Shown here one piece after another: positions 1 to 12,916 of a stretch of DNA of 64,000 nt (within the stretch, counting starts at the first letter, position 1; the number at the start of each line of letters is the position of its first letter). The notes beneath the pieces are model-generated. The model was not told the DNA's origin, did no database searches, and saw only the letters and a program-made list of their open reading frames with translations. This DNA comes from a bacterium (GTDB lineage: Bacteria > Krumholzibacteriota > Krumholzibacteriia > LZORAL124-64-63). The position numbers were made by a program, and so were the translations under genes. The DNA lies in contig JADJYS010000002.1 of the NCBI GenBank assembly GCA_016719645.1, forward strand, positions 372,001 to 436,000, given 5' to 3'.

Positions 1-1020
1 CTGTCGGGGCGCGGCCTGGGCCACACCGGCGGCACGCTGGACAAGCTCGAGGCGATCCCCGGCTACGACATCCGCCTGGACAACGCGGCCTTCCTGCGCG
101 TGGTGGCCGAGACCGGCTGCGCCATCGTGGGGCAGGGGCCGCGGATCGCGCCGGCCGACGGCCGCATCTACGCGCTGCGCGACGTGACCGGCACGGTGGA
201 CTGCGTGCCGCTGATCACCGCGAGCATCATGAGCAAGAAGCTGGCGGCGGGACCGCGCACCATCGTCATCGACCTGAAGGTCGGCTCCGGCGCCTTCATG
301 ACCGACCGCGCGGCCGCCGAGGAGCTGGCCGCCTCGCTCATGCGCATCGGCGCCGCCTGGGGCCGCCGCATGGCGGTCGTCTACTCCGACATGTCCCAGC
401 CGCTGGGCGTGGCCGTCGGCCACGCCGGCGAGACGATCGAGGCCTTCGACGCGCTGCGGCCCGACGGCCGCGGGCGCGCCCCGGCCGACCTCGTCGCGCT
501 GACCGAGGACCTCGTCGCCCAGATGCTGCTGACCTCCGGCGTGGCCGCCGGGCGGGACGCCGCCCTGGCCGCGGTGCGCCGCGCCTGGGACGGCGGCGAG
601 GCCTTCGCCGTCATGCTGCGCTGGGTGGCCGCCCAGGGCGGCCGGCTCGACCCCGACCGGCCCGACTTCGGGCTGACGCTGGCGCCGCGCCTCACGGCGG
701 TCGAGGCGGCGCGGGACGGCTGGATCGGGGAGGTGGCCTGCCGCGGCTTCGGCCACGCGCTGGCGGAGATCGGCGGCGCGCGGCGGCAGGTGAAGGACGC
801 GCTGGACCTCGCGGCGGGGATCGACGTGCTGGCGCGGCGCGGGCAGCGCGTGACGCGCGGCCAGCCCCTGGCCTGGATCCGGGCGCGCGACGCCGCGGCG
901 GCCGCGCGGGCGGCGCTGCTGGTGCGGGACGCCCTGGCGATCGGGGAGGCCCCGAGCCCGGAGCCGCCGCTGATCCTCGGCCGGCGCGAGGACGCGCCGC
1001 CGGGCGCGGCCGCCCGCTAG
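1..1020 (+). CDS. deoA: Pyrimidine-nucleoside (thymidine) phosphorylase, 3' part
   Basis: The frame is open from the first base to a TAG at 1018-1020, so the N-terminal part lies outside the window; 339 residues are visible. The fragment opens inside the family signature (SGRGLGHTGGTLDKLEAIPG), the phosphate/nucleoside-binding part of the glycosyltransferase-3 fold, and later has DLKVGSGAFM, also typical of the family. These enzymes split thymidine or uridine with phosphate into base and (deoxy)ribose-1-phosphate during cytoplasmic nucleoside salvage. The C-terminal residues form the usual small alpha/beta domain, so this end looks complete. Thymidine and general pyrimidine-nucleoside phosphorylases cannot be told apart from this fragment. 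The gene converges on the PBP1A gene and the two stop codons overlap within one CTAG. Confidence 0.93.
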   Translation: MSGRGLGHTGGTLDKLEAIPGYDIRLDNAAFLRVVAETGCAIVGQGPRIAPADGRIYALRDVTGTVDCVPLITASIMSKKLAAGPRTIVIDLKVGSGAFMTDRAAAEELAASLMRIGAAWGRRMAVVYSDMSQPLGVAVGHAGETIEAFDALRPDGRGRAPADLVALTEDLVAQMLLTSGVAAGRDAALAAVRRAWDGGEAFAVMLRWVAAQGGRLDPDRPDFGLTLAPRLTAVEAARDGWIGEVACRGFGHALAEIGGARRQVKDALDLAAGIDVLARRGQRVTRGQPLAWIRARDAAAAARAALLVRDALAIGEAPSPEPPLILGRREDAPPGAAAR

Positions 1021-3143
1021 AACTCGTCTTCCAGTTCGATGTCGCGCAGCTCGCGCGGCGCCGGCTCGACCCAGCCGTCGACCGGTCCCAGCAGGGAGCC
1101 GCCGTGGCGGTCGCAGGCGCGCCGCGGGAAGCCGTCGGCGAGGAAGAACTCCACGGCCGTCGAGTCGCAGCCCGTGGTCGCCAGCAGGCCGGTGCGCAGG
1201 CAGACGCGCTTCTGGACGATCCCCTCGGGTCGCGGGAACGGCTCGTCCGGCCCCTCGGCCGTCACCTTGCCCATCAGCTCGGCCCAGATCGGCAGCGCCA
1301 TGTGCGCGCCGGTGCCCAGCCGCCCCATGCTCACCTTGGTGTCGAAGCCCACCCAGACGCCGGCGGCGTAGCTCGGCGTGAAGCCGACGAACCAGGCGTC
1401 GGTGTACTCGTTGTAGGTGCCGGTCTTGCCCGCCGCGGTCTTGGTGAAGCCGTAGCGCGGGGCCGCGCGCGCCGTGCCCTCGGTCAGGGTCGAGGTCATC
1501 AGGTCGGCCATCAGCCAGGCGGTGGCCGGGTCCAGCACCTCGCGCTGGCGCACGCCGCCCTCCTCGAGGACCTCGCCGTCGGCGGTCTCGACGCGGGTGA
1601 TCAGGTAGGGTTCGACCCGCACGCCGTGGTTGCCGAAGGAGGAGTACGCCGAGACCATCTCGACCAGGTTGATCTCGCCCGCGCCCAGCGACAGCGAGAG
1701 CACCGGCGGCAGCTCGCTCGTGATGCCCAGGCGGCGCGCCATCTCGATCACGGGCACGACCCCCACGTCGTCGATGAGCCGCGCGGCGACGACGTTGCGC
1801 GAGTGGCTGAGCCCGTAGCGCAGCGTGATCGGGCCGAGGTACTTGTGGTCGAAGTTGTGCGGCTGCCAGAGGCCCGCGCCGGTGTTCAGCGAGACCGGCG
1901 CGTCCATCAGGATCGAGCACGGCGTGTAGCCGCGGGTCAGGGCCGTCAGGTAGACGACGGGCTTGAAGATCGAGCCGGGCTGGCGCTGCGCCTGCATGGC
2001 CAGGTTGAACTGGTAGTCGTCGTAGTCGCGGCTGCCGTAGAGGGCCAGCACCGCGCCGGTGCGGGTGTCCAGCAGGACGCAGGCGCCCATCAGGTAGTCC
2101 ACGCGCGCGGGCCGCTTGCCGACGTCGGCGAGCGCGTCGTAGCGCGCCTTGGTCATCGGGAAGCGGCTCTCCTGCTCGAGCCGTTCGAGGTGCTTGGCCG
2201 CGGCCTCCTCCAGCCAGTGCTGGTAGCGCGGCACCAGGGTGGTCGTCACGCGCAGGCCGTCGGTGTAGAGCCCCTCGAAGCCGTAGCGCGCCTCGAGGTG
2301 CTGGCGGACCTCCTCCACGAAGTGGGGCGCGAACGCGGGCGTGGTCGAGCGGCGGCGGCCGTCGCGCACGACGACCCGCTCCTGGTTGATGCGGCGCGCC
2401 TCGTCGCGGCTCAGCGCGCCGGTGGCGACCATGGACTCCAGGACCGTCGTGCGGCGCTTGTAGGCGCGCTCCAGGTTGTGCAGGGGGGAGTAGGCCTCCG
2501 GCAGCTGGATCATGCCGGCCAGCATGGTGCACTCGGCCTCGCCGAGGTCCCAGACGTCCTTGCCGAAGAAGGTGCGCGCGGCCGACTGCACGCCGTAGGC
2601 GCCGCTGCCGAAGTTCACCTGGTTGAGGTACATCGCGAGGATCTCGTCCTTGCTGTACGTCTGCTCCAGCTGCAGGGCGAGGATCATCTCCTTGACCTTG
2701 CGGGTCACGGTCTTGTCGAGCGTCAGGAAGAGGTTGCGGGCCAGCTGCTGGGTGATGGTGCTGGCCCCGGGGCTCGACGACGAGGTCAGGTTCACCCAGA
2801 CGATCTTCACGAAGCGCTTCATGTCCAGGCCGTAGTGGCTGTAGAAGCGGCGGTCCTCGGTGGCGATCACCGCCTCCCGCAGGGGCAGCGGGATGCGCTC
2901 CAGGGGGACGATCGTGCGGTTCTCCACGAAGAACTCGTGGATGACGCTGCCGTCGGCCCCGTACACGAGGGTCTTGCGCGCGGGTTCGATGGCCAGGATG
3001 CGCTCGGGCGACGGCAGGTCGCGCGACAGGCGCCGCACGGCGATGAGCCCCAGGCCCACCCCGACGAGCAGCAGGCCGGCCACGGCGATCAACGCGATGC
3101 GCACGCGGCGCGGGGAGATGGAGCCTTCCAGGAGGTTTTTCAT
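1017..3143 (-). CDS. mrcA: Class A penicillin-binding protein (PBP1A type), bifunctional peptidoglycan synthase
   Basis: A 708-residue inner-membrane enzyme that polymerises lipid II glycan strands and cross-links their peptides. Order: a short cytoplasmic tail; one membrane segment (about 17-37); a GT51 glycosyltransferase domain with catalytic Glu96 in EDRRFYSHYG and the GASTITQQLARNLFL motif; then a transpeptidase domain with active-site Ser391 (SIFK), SRN at 448-450 and KTG at 573-575. All catalytic motifs are intact. The protein ends in an acidic tail. I chose ATG 3143 rather than the in-frame TTG at 3152 because the predicted -10 hexamer occupies 3152-3157, so transcription should start almost on this ATG; no Shine-Dalgarno precedes it. 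The gene is monocistronic and convergent with deoA. Confidence 0.95.
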   Translation of the reverse strand: MKNLLEGSISPRRVRIALIAVAGLLLVGVGLGLIAVRRLSRDLPSPERILAIEPARKTLVYGADGSVIHEFFVENRTIVPLERIPLPLREAVIATEDRRFYSHYGLDMKRFVKIVWVNLTSSSSPGASTITQQLARNLFLTLDKTVTRKVKEMILALQLEQTYSKDEILAMYLNQVNFGSGAYGVQSAARTFFGKDVWDLGEAECTMLAGMIQLPEAYSPLHNLERAYKRRTTVLESMVATGALSRDEARRINQERVVVRDGRRRSTTPAFAPHFVEEVRQHLEARYGFEGLYTDGLRVTTTLVPRYQHWLEEAAAKHLERLEQESRFPMTKARYDALADVGKRPARVDYLMGACVLLDTRTGAVLALYGSRDYDDYQFNLAMQAQRQPGSIFKPVVYLTALTRGYTPCSILMDAPVSLNTGAGLWQPHNFDHKYLGPITLRYGLSHSRNVVAARLIDDVGVVPVIEMARRLGITSELPPVLSLSLGAGEINLVEMVSAYSSFGNHGVRVEPYLITRVETADGEVLEEGGVRQREVLDPATAWLMADLMTSTLTEGTARAAPRYGFTKTAAGKTGTYNEYTDAWFVGFTPSYAAGVWVGFDTKVSMGRLGTGAHMALPIWAELMGKVTAEGPDEPFPRPEGIVQKRVCLRTGLLATTGCDSTAVEFFLADGFPRRACDRHGGSLLGPVDGWVEPAPRELRDIELEDEF

Positions 3144-3151
3144 GGTGCGCA

Positions 3152-3180
3152 ACCCTAGCGCACGCGGCGGTCAAGGACAA
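3152..3180 (-). promoter_or_regulatory. Promoter of the PBP1A gene, predicted leaderless
   Basis: On the minus strand TTGTCC (3175-3180) and TAGGGT (3152-3157) are separated by exactly 17 bp. Only eight bases lie between the -10 hexamer and the ATG, so the start site should fall at or within about two bases of the initiation codon, giving an mRNA with essentially no 5' UTR. Confidence 0.5.
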
Positions 3181-3248
3181 GCCTGGAAGGCGCTTGCGGC
3201 GCCGTCGCCGGGATTTGGCGGATTTTTCGCAATCCGCGGATTATTCCT

Positions 3249-3277
3249 TTGACATCGGGTGGGGGCAAAGCTAGATT
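3249..3277 (+). promoter_or_regulatory. rrn promoter P1
   Basis: Perfect -35 TTGACA at 3249-3254 and -10 TAGATT at 3272-3277 with a 17-bp spacer, in the region between the PBP1A gene and the 16S gene. It lies 138 bp upstream of a second, equally good promoter; tandem promoters are the usual arrangement for rrn operons. Confidence 0.65.
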
Positions 3278-3386
3278 GCGCGCCCGTACCGATTGCGGCG
3301 CAAGCCGATAGGTGCGGGTCCGGGGGTGCCTCCGGAGGGATCGGCAGAACGGGTCGGAAGCGGTCAAAGTTTTTTACGAAAGACAC

Positions 3387-3415
3387 TTGACAACTTCAGA
3401 GTACTCGGATACATT
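3387..3415 (+). promoter_or_regulatory. rrn promoter P2
   Basis: TTGACA (3387-3392) and TACATT (3410-3415) with a 17-bp spacer. An A/T-rich stretch at about 3366-3382 lies just upstream of the -35, where an UP element would bind the RNA polymerase alpha subunits. The 16S leader follows directly. Confidence 0.7.
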
Positions 3416-3463
3416 CTGCCGTCGGCCCTTAAATGGGCACGGCCAGCGCCTTGCGCCTGGGTC

Positions 3464-3476
3464 GGCTCTTTGACAA
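3464..3476 (+). promoter_or_regulatory. boxA antitermination element of the rrn leader
   Basis: GGCTCTTTGACAA closely matches the boxA consensus (TGCTCTTTAACAA) recognised by NusB/NusE during rRNA antitermination, and sits in the expected place between promoter P2 and the 16S gene. It can also pair with 5225-5236 at the base of the 16S processing helix. Confidence 0.7.
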
Positions 3477-3478
3477 CG

Positions 3479-3512
3479 GAATAGCGTACGAGACATTCCC
3501 GACGATTCCGAG
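3479..3512 (+). other. 16S pre-rRNA processing helix, 5' arm
   Basis: Positions 3479-3494 (GAATAGCGTACGAGAC) are perfectly complementary to 5207-5222, and 3501-3512 (GACGATTCCGAG) to 5194-5205. Together they form a long, nearly continuous helix that brackets the 16S rRNA, the standard substrate for RNase III in pre-rRNA maturation. Confidence 0.85.
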
Positions 3513-3589
3513 TCGGACGTGTCGGACCCTCGGGTCCATCACGTCTTGTCTTGCGAAAAACAGGAAACGATTCCTGTTGTATATTTTTT

Positions 3590-5156
<1,567 letters not shown>

Positions 5157-5193
5157 AGGCCTCCGGCCCTGTGCCGGAAGTCTTATGGTGAAG

Positions 5194-5236
5194 CTCGGAA
5201 TCGTCCGTCTCGTACGCTATTCTCTTGTCAAAAGCC
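5194..5236 (+). other. 16S pre-rRNA processing helix, 3' arm
   Basis: CTCGGAATCGTC (5194-5205) and GTCTCGTACGCTATTC (5207-5222) pair with the 5' leader arm. TTGTCAAAAGCC (5225-5236) pairs with the boxA segment apart from one bulged C. This lies between the 16S end and tRNA-Ile. Confidence 0.85.
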
Positions 5237-5268
5237 GGGAATTCCCCTTTTGGCGTGTGGTTGACTGG

Positions 5269-5345
<77 letters not shown>

Positions 5346-5357
5346 CGCTTGTCGTTC

Positions 5358-5433
5358 GGGGATATAGCTCAGTTGGGAGAGCGCCGGCTTTGCAAGCCGG
5401 AGGTCGACGGTTCGATCCCGTCTATCTCCACCA
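5358..5433 (+). tRNA. tRNA-Ala (UGC)
   Basis: A 76-nt cloverleaf with acceptor stem GGGGATA/TATCTCC (one G-U pair), anticodon TGC at 5391-5393 in loop TTTGCAA, T-loop TTCGATC and an encoded CCA. It lies 12 nt after tRNA-Ile in the spacer. Confidence 0.97.
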
Positions 5434-5454
5434 GCACCGTCCACGACGGTACGT

Positions 5455-5478
5455 TCCTTGATAACCGAATATAGAGGG
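5455..5478 (+). other. 23S pre-rRNA processing helix, 5' arm
   Basis: ACCGAATATAGAGGG (5464-5478) is perfectly complementary to 8575-8589, and TCCTTGA (5455-5461) to 8592-8598. The arms flank the 23S gene as an RNase III processing stem. Confidence 0.85.
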
Positions 5479-5518
5479 TAGCAAATGAAGGTGCATCTGA
5501 GGATGCGTTCTTGCCTTT

Positions 5519-8513
<2,995 letters not shown>

Positions 8514-8574
8514 CTTCCTTCCCCTTGCGGGAAGGAGGTCTGGCAAATTCGTGTCCGTGGATGAACCTTCGCTG

Positions 8575-8598
8575 CCCTCTATATTCGGTCCTCAAGGA
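8575..8598 (+). other. 23S pre-rRNA processing helix, 3' arm
   Basis: CCCTCTATATTCGGT (8575-8589) and TCAAGGA (8592-8598) pair with the arm upstream of the 23S gene. It lies in the 23S-5S spacer. Confidence 0.85.
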
Positions 8599-8607
8599 CC
8601 CATGACT

Positions 8608-8725
8608 TTTCGGTGGCGATAGCGCAGTGGAACCACCTGTTCCCATTCCGAACACAGAAGTGAAACGCTGCTGCGCCGATGGTACTGCACGGGAGACTGT
8701 GTGGGAGAGTAGGACGCCGCCGAAA
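8608..8725 (+). rRNA. rrf: 5S ribosomal RNA
   Basis: A gene of about 118 nt with terminal helix TTTCGGTGGCG/CGCCGCCGAAA and the conserved CCGAACACAGAAGTGAAAC and GCCGATGGTACTGC segments. It is the last gene of the rrn operon and is followed at once by an intrinsic terminator. Confidence 0.96.
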
Positions 8726-8735
8726 TTCTCGAGAG

Positions 8736-8768
8736 CCGCCGGCGCGCAAGCGCCGGCGGTTTCTTTTT
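8736..8768 (+). terminator. Intrinsic terminator of the rrn operon
   Basis: A perfect 10-bp stem CCGCCGGCGC/GCGCCGGCGG with a GCAA tetraloop (8736-8759) is followed by a T-rich tract (8760-8768), eleven bases after the 5S gene. Confidence 0.93.
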
Positions 8769-8875
8769 GCCCGGCGTACGCCGCGGGATGTACTGGATTT
8801 AACGGTCCGATCGCATCATCTTGCTGGCGGCGGCGGCACCCGCCGCCCGCGCCAGCCCCGAACCGGAGGTCCGCT

Positions 8876-11207
8876 TTGACGCCACCGCGCCAGGCTTCCG
8901 TCCACGAGACGCTGTCCGGGTTCGCGACCGCCGCCGGTCCCGCCGGCGACGCGCCCCTGCGCCTGAACGAGGCCGAGGTCTACGCGCTGCTCGAGGCGAT
9001 CGGCCTTGCGGCCTGCCGCCGGTCGGCCTGGAACCGCGACCCGGCCACCCTGCCGGCCTGGTTGTCGGCCGCGGCCGCCCTCGCCGACGACGGGGGCCGC
9101 CTGGTGCTGAAGGTCCTGGGGCGCGAGATCCTGCACAAGAGCGACGTGGGCGGCGTGGCGGTGCTCGAACTGCCGCGCACGGCGCGGCGAGGCGGCCCCG
9201 GCCGCGGCGGGCGATCTGCTGGCGCGGGTCGGCCGCCGGCGCGGGCAGCCTCATCGAGAGGCCTCCTGGCCACCGCGTTCGTGCCCCACCGCGCCAACGT
9301 CCCCGGGCAGGAGGTCCTGCTCAGCGTCCGTCTCGATCCGGCCTTCGGCCCGGTCGTGGTGGTCGGCGTGGGCGGCCTGCTCACCGAGTGGTACGGGCGC
9401 GGCACCGCGGGCCGCAGCCGCCTGATCCTGCCGGCGGCGGGGCTGACGGCGCAGCGCCGCGGCCGCGGCGATCGCGGCCCACCCGCTGCTGGGCCTGCTG
9501 TGCGCTCCCTCGCGGCTCTACCCGCAGCCGCCCCTGGCGCCCGCGGTCCTGGGGGAGGCCGCCGCGGCGCTGGCGGGACTCGCGATCGCCTGCGGTCCGG
9601 CGGCGGACTGCGCCTGGACCCTCGAGGAGCTGGAAGTCAACCCCGCCGTGGTCCGCGACGGCGCGCTGGTCGCGATCGACGGCGTCGCCCTGCTGTCCCG
9701 CCGCCGCTGGCCCGCGCCCGACCGGCCGCTGGCGCGCATCGGCGAGCTGCTGCACCCGCGCAGCGCGGCCGTCCTGGGCGCCAGCGCCCGCGGCGACAAC
9801 CCCGGGCGGGTCATCCTCAACAACCTGAAACGCTCCCGCGGCGTCGCGGCGGGGCGGCTCCACGTCGTGCACCCGAAGGAGACCGCGATCGACGGCGTGG
9901 CCTGCGTGCCGTCGGTCCGGGACCTGCCCGCGAAGGTGGACCTGGCCGTGGTCTGCATCCCGGCGGCCGGCGCCCGCGACGCGATCGCCGAGATCGTCGC
10001 CCACGACCGCGCCGCCTCGATCATCCTGATCCCCGGCGGTTTCGCCGAGGCCGGCCAGACCGGCCTGGCGGACGAGATCGAGGGGATCCTGGCCCGCAGC
10101 CACGCGGCGCCCGGCGGCGGCCCGGTCCTGGTCGGCGGCAACTGCCTGGGCATCGTCAGCCGCGACAGCTACAACACGTTCTTCCTGCCGCTGCACAAGC
10201 TGCCCTTCGCCGAGGCCGCCTGCGGGCGCAACCTGGCCCTGGTCAGCCAGTCCGGCGCCTACCTGGTGACGTTCGCCAGCAACTACGACGGGATCGTCAA
10301 CCCGGCCGCCAGCATCAGCTTCGGCAACCAGATGGACCTGACGGTCGCGGACTTCCTGGCCCACTTCCTGGAGGCGGACGGGGTCGACGTCATCGCCTGC
10401 TACGTCGAGGGGTTCCGGCCCGGCGACGGCGACCGCTTCACCGCCCTGGCGGCGCGAGGCGCTCGCCCGCGGCAAGCAGGTCCTGGTGTTCAAGGCGGGC
10501 AAGACCGAGCTCGGCGCCAAGGCGGCCGCCAGCCACACCGCGAGCCTGGCCGGCGACTACGACGTCGCCCTGGCCTGCCTGCAGGACGCGGGCGTGACGG
10601 TTGCCGCCACGCTGGACGAGTTCGAGGACCTGATCAAGACCTTCGCCCTGCTGATGGCGCGGCCGGCCCGCGGCCCGCGCGTGGGGATCCTCAGCAACGC
10701 CGGCTTCGAGTGCTCGACGGTCACCGACGCGCTCGCCGGCCTGGAGCTGCGCGGCTTCGACGCGGGCGTGCGCGCGGTGCTCGACGCGGCGCTGCCGGCC
10801 TTCGCGCACCGCGACAACCCCGTCGACGCCACGCCCATGGCCGGCACCGCGGCCTACGCCGACGCCGTGGCGGCGATCCTCGCCAGCGACGGCGTGGACG
10901 CGGCGATCGTCTCGGCCGTGCCGGTCACGCCCGCCCTCGACAACCTGCCCGCCGCCCCGGGGTGCACGGCGAGGACCTCGACGCGCCGGGTTCCCTGGCG
11001 GGGCGGCTGGCCCCGCTGCTGGCCGGCTGCGGCAAGCCCGCCGTGGTCGTGGTGGATTCCGGCCGGCTCTACGACCCGCTCTGCGCCCGCTTCGAGCAGG
11101 CGGGCGTGCCCGTGTTCCGCAAGATCGACCGCGCCGCCCGCGCCCTCGCTTGCTTCGTCGCCGCGTGCGCGCGGCTGTCCGACCGCCGTTCCCTGGAGGA
11201 GCGATGA
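8876..11207 (+). CDS. ADP-forming acetate/acyl-CoA ligase (ATP-grasp first, then CoA-binding), multiply frameshifted
   Basis: The homology runs the whole length but hops frames at about 9187, 9231, 9260, 9452, 10457 and 10965. The start is TTG 8876, five bases after GGAGGT. The N-terminal part is an ATP-grasp domain (LNEAEVYALLEAIGL, then LKVLGREILHKSDVGGVAV). A CoA-binding Rossmann domain follows (HPRSAAVLGASARGDNPGR), then the succinyl-CoA-ligase-like alpha part with GGNCLGIVS, LVSQSGAYL and ASHTASLAGDYD, which holds the probable phosphohistidine. The enzyme interconverts acyl-CoA, ADP and phosphate with acid, CoA and ATP. Most bacterial fusions I know place the CoA-binding half first, so this beta-alpha order is less usual. 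The stop overlaps the sppA start (ATGA). It is either a decaying gene or, more likely given other indels here, a sequence with errors. Confidence 0.8.
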
Positions 11208-12916
11208 AGAAATTCTGGATCGTGCTGGGCCTGATCTGCGCGCTGACGGCGGCGGGCCTGTTCGCGGGCTGGTACTTCCTGCAGCGCCTCGGCACGACCG
11301 CGGGCCCGGTCCGGGGCGTGCTCTACTGGCGGGTGGACGCGGACTACCCCGAGCGCCGCGACGAGGGCGCCTTCGCGGCGCTGGCGGGGCGCGACGTGCC
11401 GGTGATGCACGAGATCACGTCCGGCCTGTCGCGGGCCGCCCGCGACGACCGCGTGACGGGCCTCTTCCTGGAGATCGTCGCCGCGCCCTCCGACTGGGCC
11501 GACGTCGAGGAGCTGCGCGAGGCGATCGCGGCCTTCGCCGGCGCGGGCAAGCCCGTGACCGCCTGGCTGAGCTTCGCCGGCTCCGGCGAGTACGCCCTGG
11601 CCCTGGCCGCGGACCGCATCGTCCTGGCGCCCGAAGGCAACCTCATGGTCCCGGGGGCCAGCGCCCAGATGCAGTTCCTGGCCGGCACGCTGGAGAAGCT
11701 GGGCATGGCCGCGGACTACGTCCACGTCGGGCGCTACAAGTCGGCGCCCGAGGCGATGACCCGCACCGAAGCCACCGAGCCGCACCGCGAGATGATCGCG
11801 TCGCTGGTCGAGGCGCACTACCGTGACCTGGTGGCGCTGATCGCCCGCGACCGCGGGCTCGACGAGGCGGCGGTCGCGGGGCTCGTCGACCAGGGGCTGT
11901 TCGACGGCGCGGGCGCGCTGGCCGCGGCGCTGGTCGACACCCTGGACTATCAGGACGCCGCCTTCCGCGCCGATTTCGGCGAGGCCGAGTCGACCCCCTT
12001 CGAGGACTACCTCCTGTCGCCCGGCCGCGGCCGCGGCGAGCGCGTGGCGCTGGTGACGGTCGAGGGCACGATCGTCGAGGGCGAGAGCGGCCGCGATTTC
12101 TGGTCCGGCCCGCTGGCCGGCAGCGACACGGTGATCGAGCAGCTGCGCGACGCGGCCGGGGACGACGGCATCGCCGCCGTCGTGCTGCGGGTCGACAGCC
12201 CGGGCGGCTCGGCCACGGCCAGCGACCTGATCTGGGACGAGATCAACCGCACGCGGCAGGAGAAGCCGGTCGTGGTCTCGATGTCGGGCTACGCCGCCTC
12301 GGGGGGCTACTACGTGGCCTGCCCGGCCGACTCGATCTTCGCCGAGCCCGGCACCCTGACGGGTTCCATCGGTGTCTTCGCGGGCAAGATGGACCTCCAC
12401 CGCCTCTACGAGAAGATCGGCCTGAACCGCGAGTTCGTCGTGCGGGGCCGCAACGCCCTGATGTTCACCGACGCCGACCGCTTCGACGACGGGCAGCGCG
12501 CCCTGCTGCAGGGCCAGCTCGACGCGTTCTACGGCCGGTTCGTCGGCAAGGTCGCCGCCGGGCGCCGCCTCGACCCCGCCGCGGTGGCGGCCGTGGCCGA
12601 AGGGCGCGTCTGGACGGGCCGGCAGGCGGTCGGCGCCGGCCTGGTCGACGGCCTCGGCGGCCTGGGCCGCGCGCTGGCGGCGGTGCGCGCCCTGATCGGC
12701 GCCGAACCCGGCGCGCCGCTGCGCCTGGTGACGTTCGACCCCCAGCCGAGCCTCTTCGAGCGCCTGCTGTCGCAGGCGATGCGCGGCGGCACGGCCGGGA
12801 GCGGGGCGCCCTTCGGGCCCTGGCGCGAGTTCGCCGACAGCGGGCTGCTCGCCCAGGCCTCCCTGCTGGACGGCCGGCCCCTGGCCCTGCTGCCGCTGCG
12901 GCTGGAGTTCCGTTGA
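11204..12916 (+). CDS. sppA: Signal peptide peptidase SppA, 67-kDa type
   Basis: A 570-residue inner-membrane serine protease with an N-terminal membrane anchor (about residues 5-26) and two tandem S49 domains. The N-terminal half supplies the general base Lys179 in VGRYKSAPE. The C-terminal half supplies nucleophile Ser366 in GYAASGGYYVA, after RVDSPGGSATAS. This is the intact Ser-Lys dyad arrangement of E. coli-type SppA, which degrades cleaved signal peptides in the membrane. ATG 11204 follows GGAGGAG and overlaps the stop of the acyl-CoA ligase gene, so the two are co-transcribed. The final codons meet a convergent gene whose own stop cannot be found. Confidence 0.94.
   Translation: MKKFWIVLGLICALTAAGLFAGWYFLQRLGTTAGPVRGVLYWRVDADYPERRDEGAFAALAGRDVPVMHEITSGLSRAARDDRVTGLFLEIVAAPSDWADVEELREAIAAFAGAGKPVTAWLSFAGSGEYALALAADRIVLAPEGNLMVPGASAQMQFLAGTLEKLGMAADYVHVGRYKSAPEAMTRTEATEPHREMIASLVEAHYRDLVALIARDRGLDEAAVAGLVDQGLFDGAGALAAALVDTLDYQDAAFRADFGEAESTPFEDYLLSPGRGRGERVALVTVEGTIVEGESGRDFWSGPLAGSDTVIEQLRDAAGDDGIAAVVLRVDSPGGSATASDLIWDEINRTRQEKPVVVSMSGYAASGGYYVACPADSIFAEPGTLTGSIGVFAGKMDLHRLYEKIGLNREFVVRGRNALMFTDADRFDDGQRALLQGQLDAFYGRFVGKVAAGRRLDPAAVAAVAEGRVWTGRQAVGAGLVDGLGGLGRALAAVRALIGAEPGAPLRLVTFDPQPSLFERLLSQAMRGGTAGSGAPFGPWREFADSGLLAQASLLDGRPLALLPLRLEFR

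Noticed and set aside
3144..3152. Upstream TTG (3152) as start of the PBP1A protein
   Set aside because: It overlaps the predicted -10 hexamer, adds only three residues and has no ribosome-binding site.
1104..3158. 684-codon open frame antisense to the PBP1A gene
   Set aside because: Composition is Arg/Ala/Gly/His-rich with no motifs; it is the usual antisense shadow in high-GC DNA over a gene with intact catalytic motifs.
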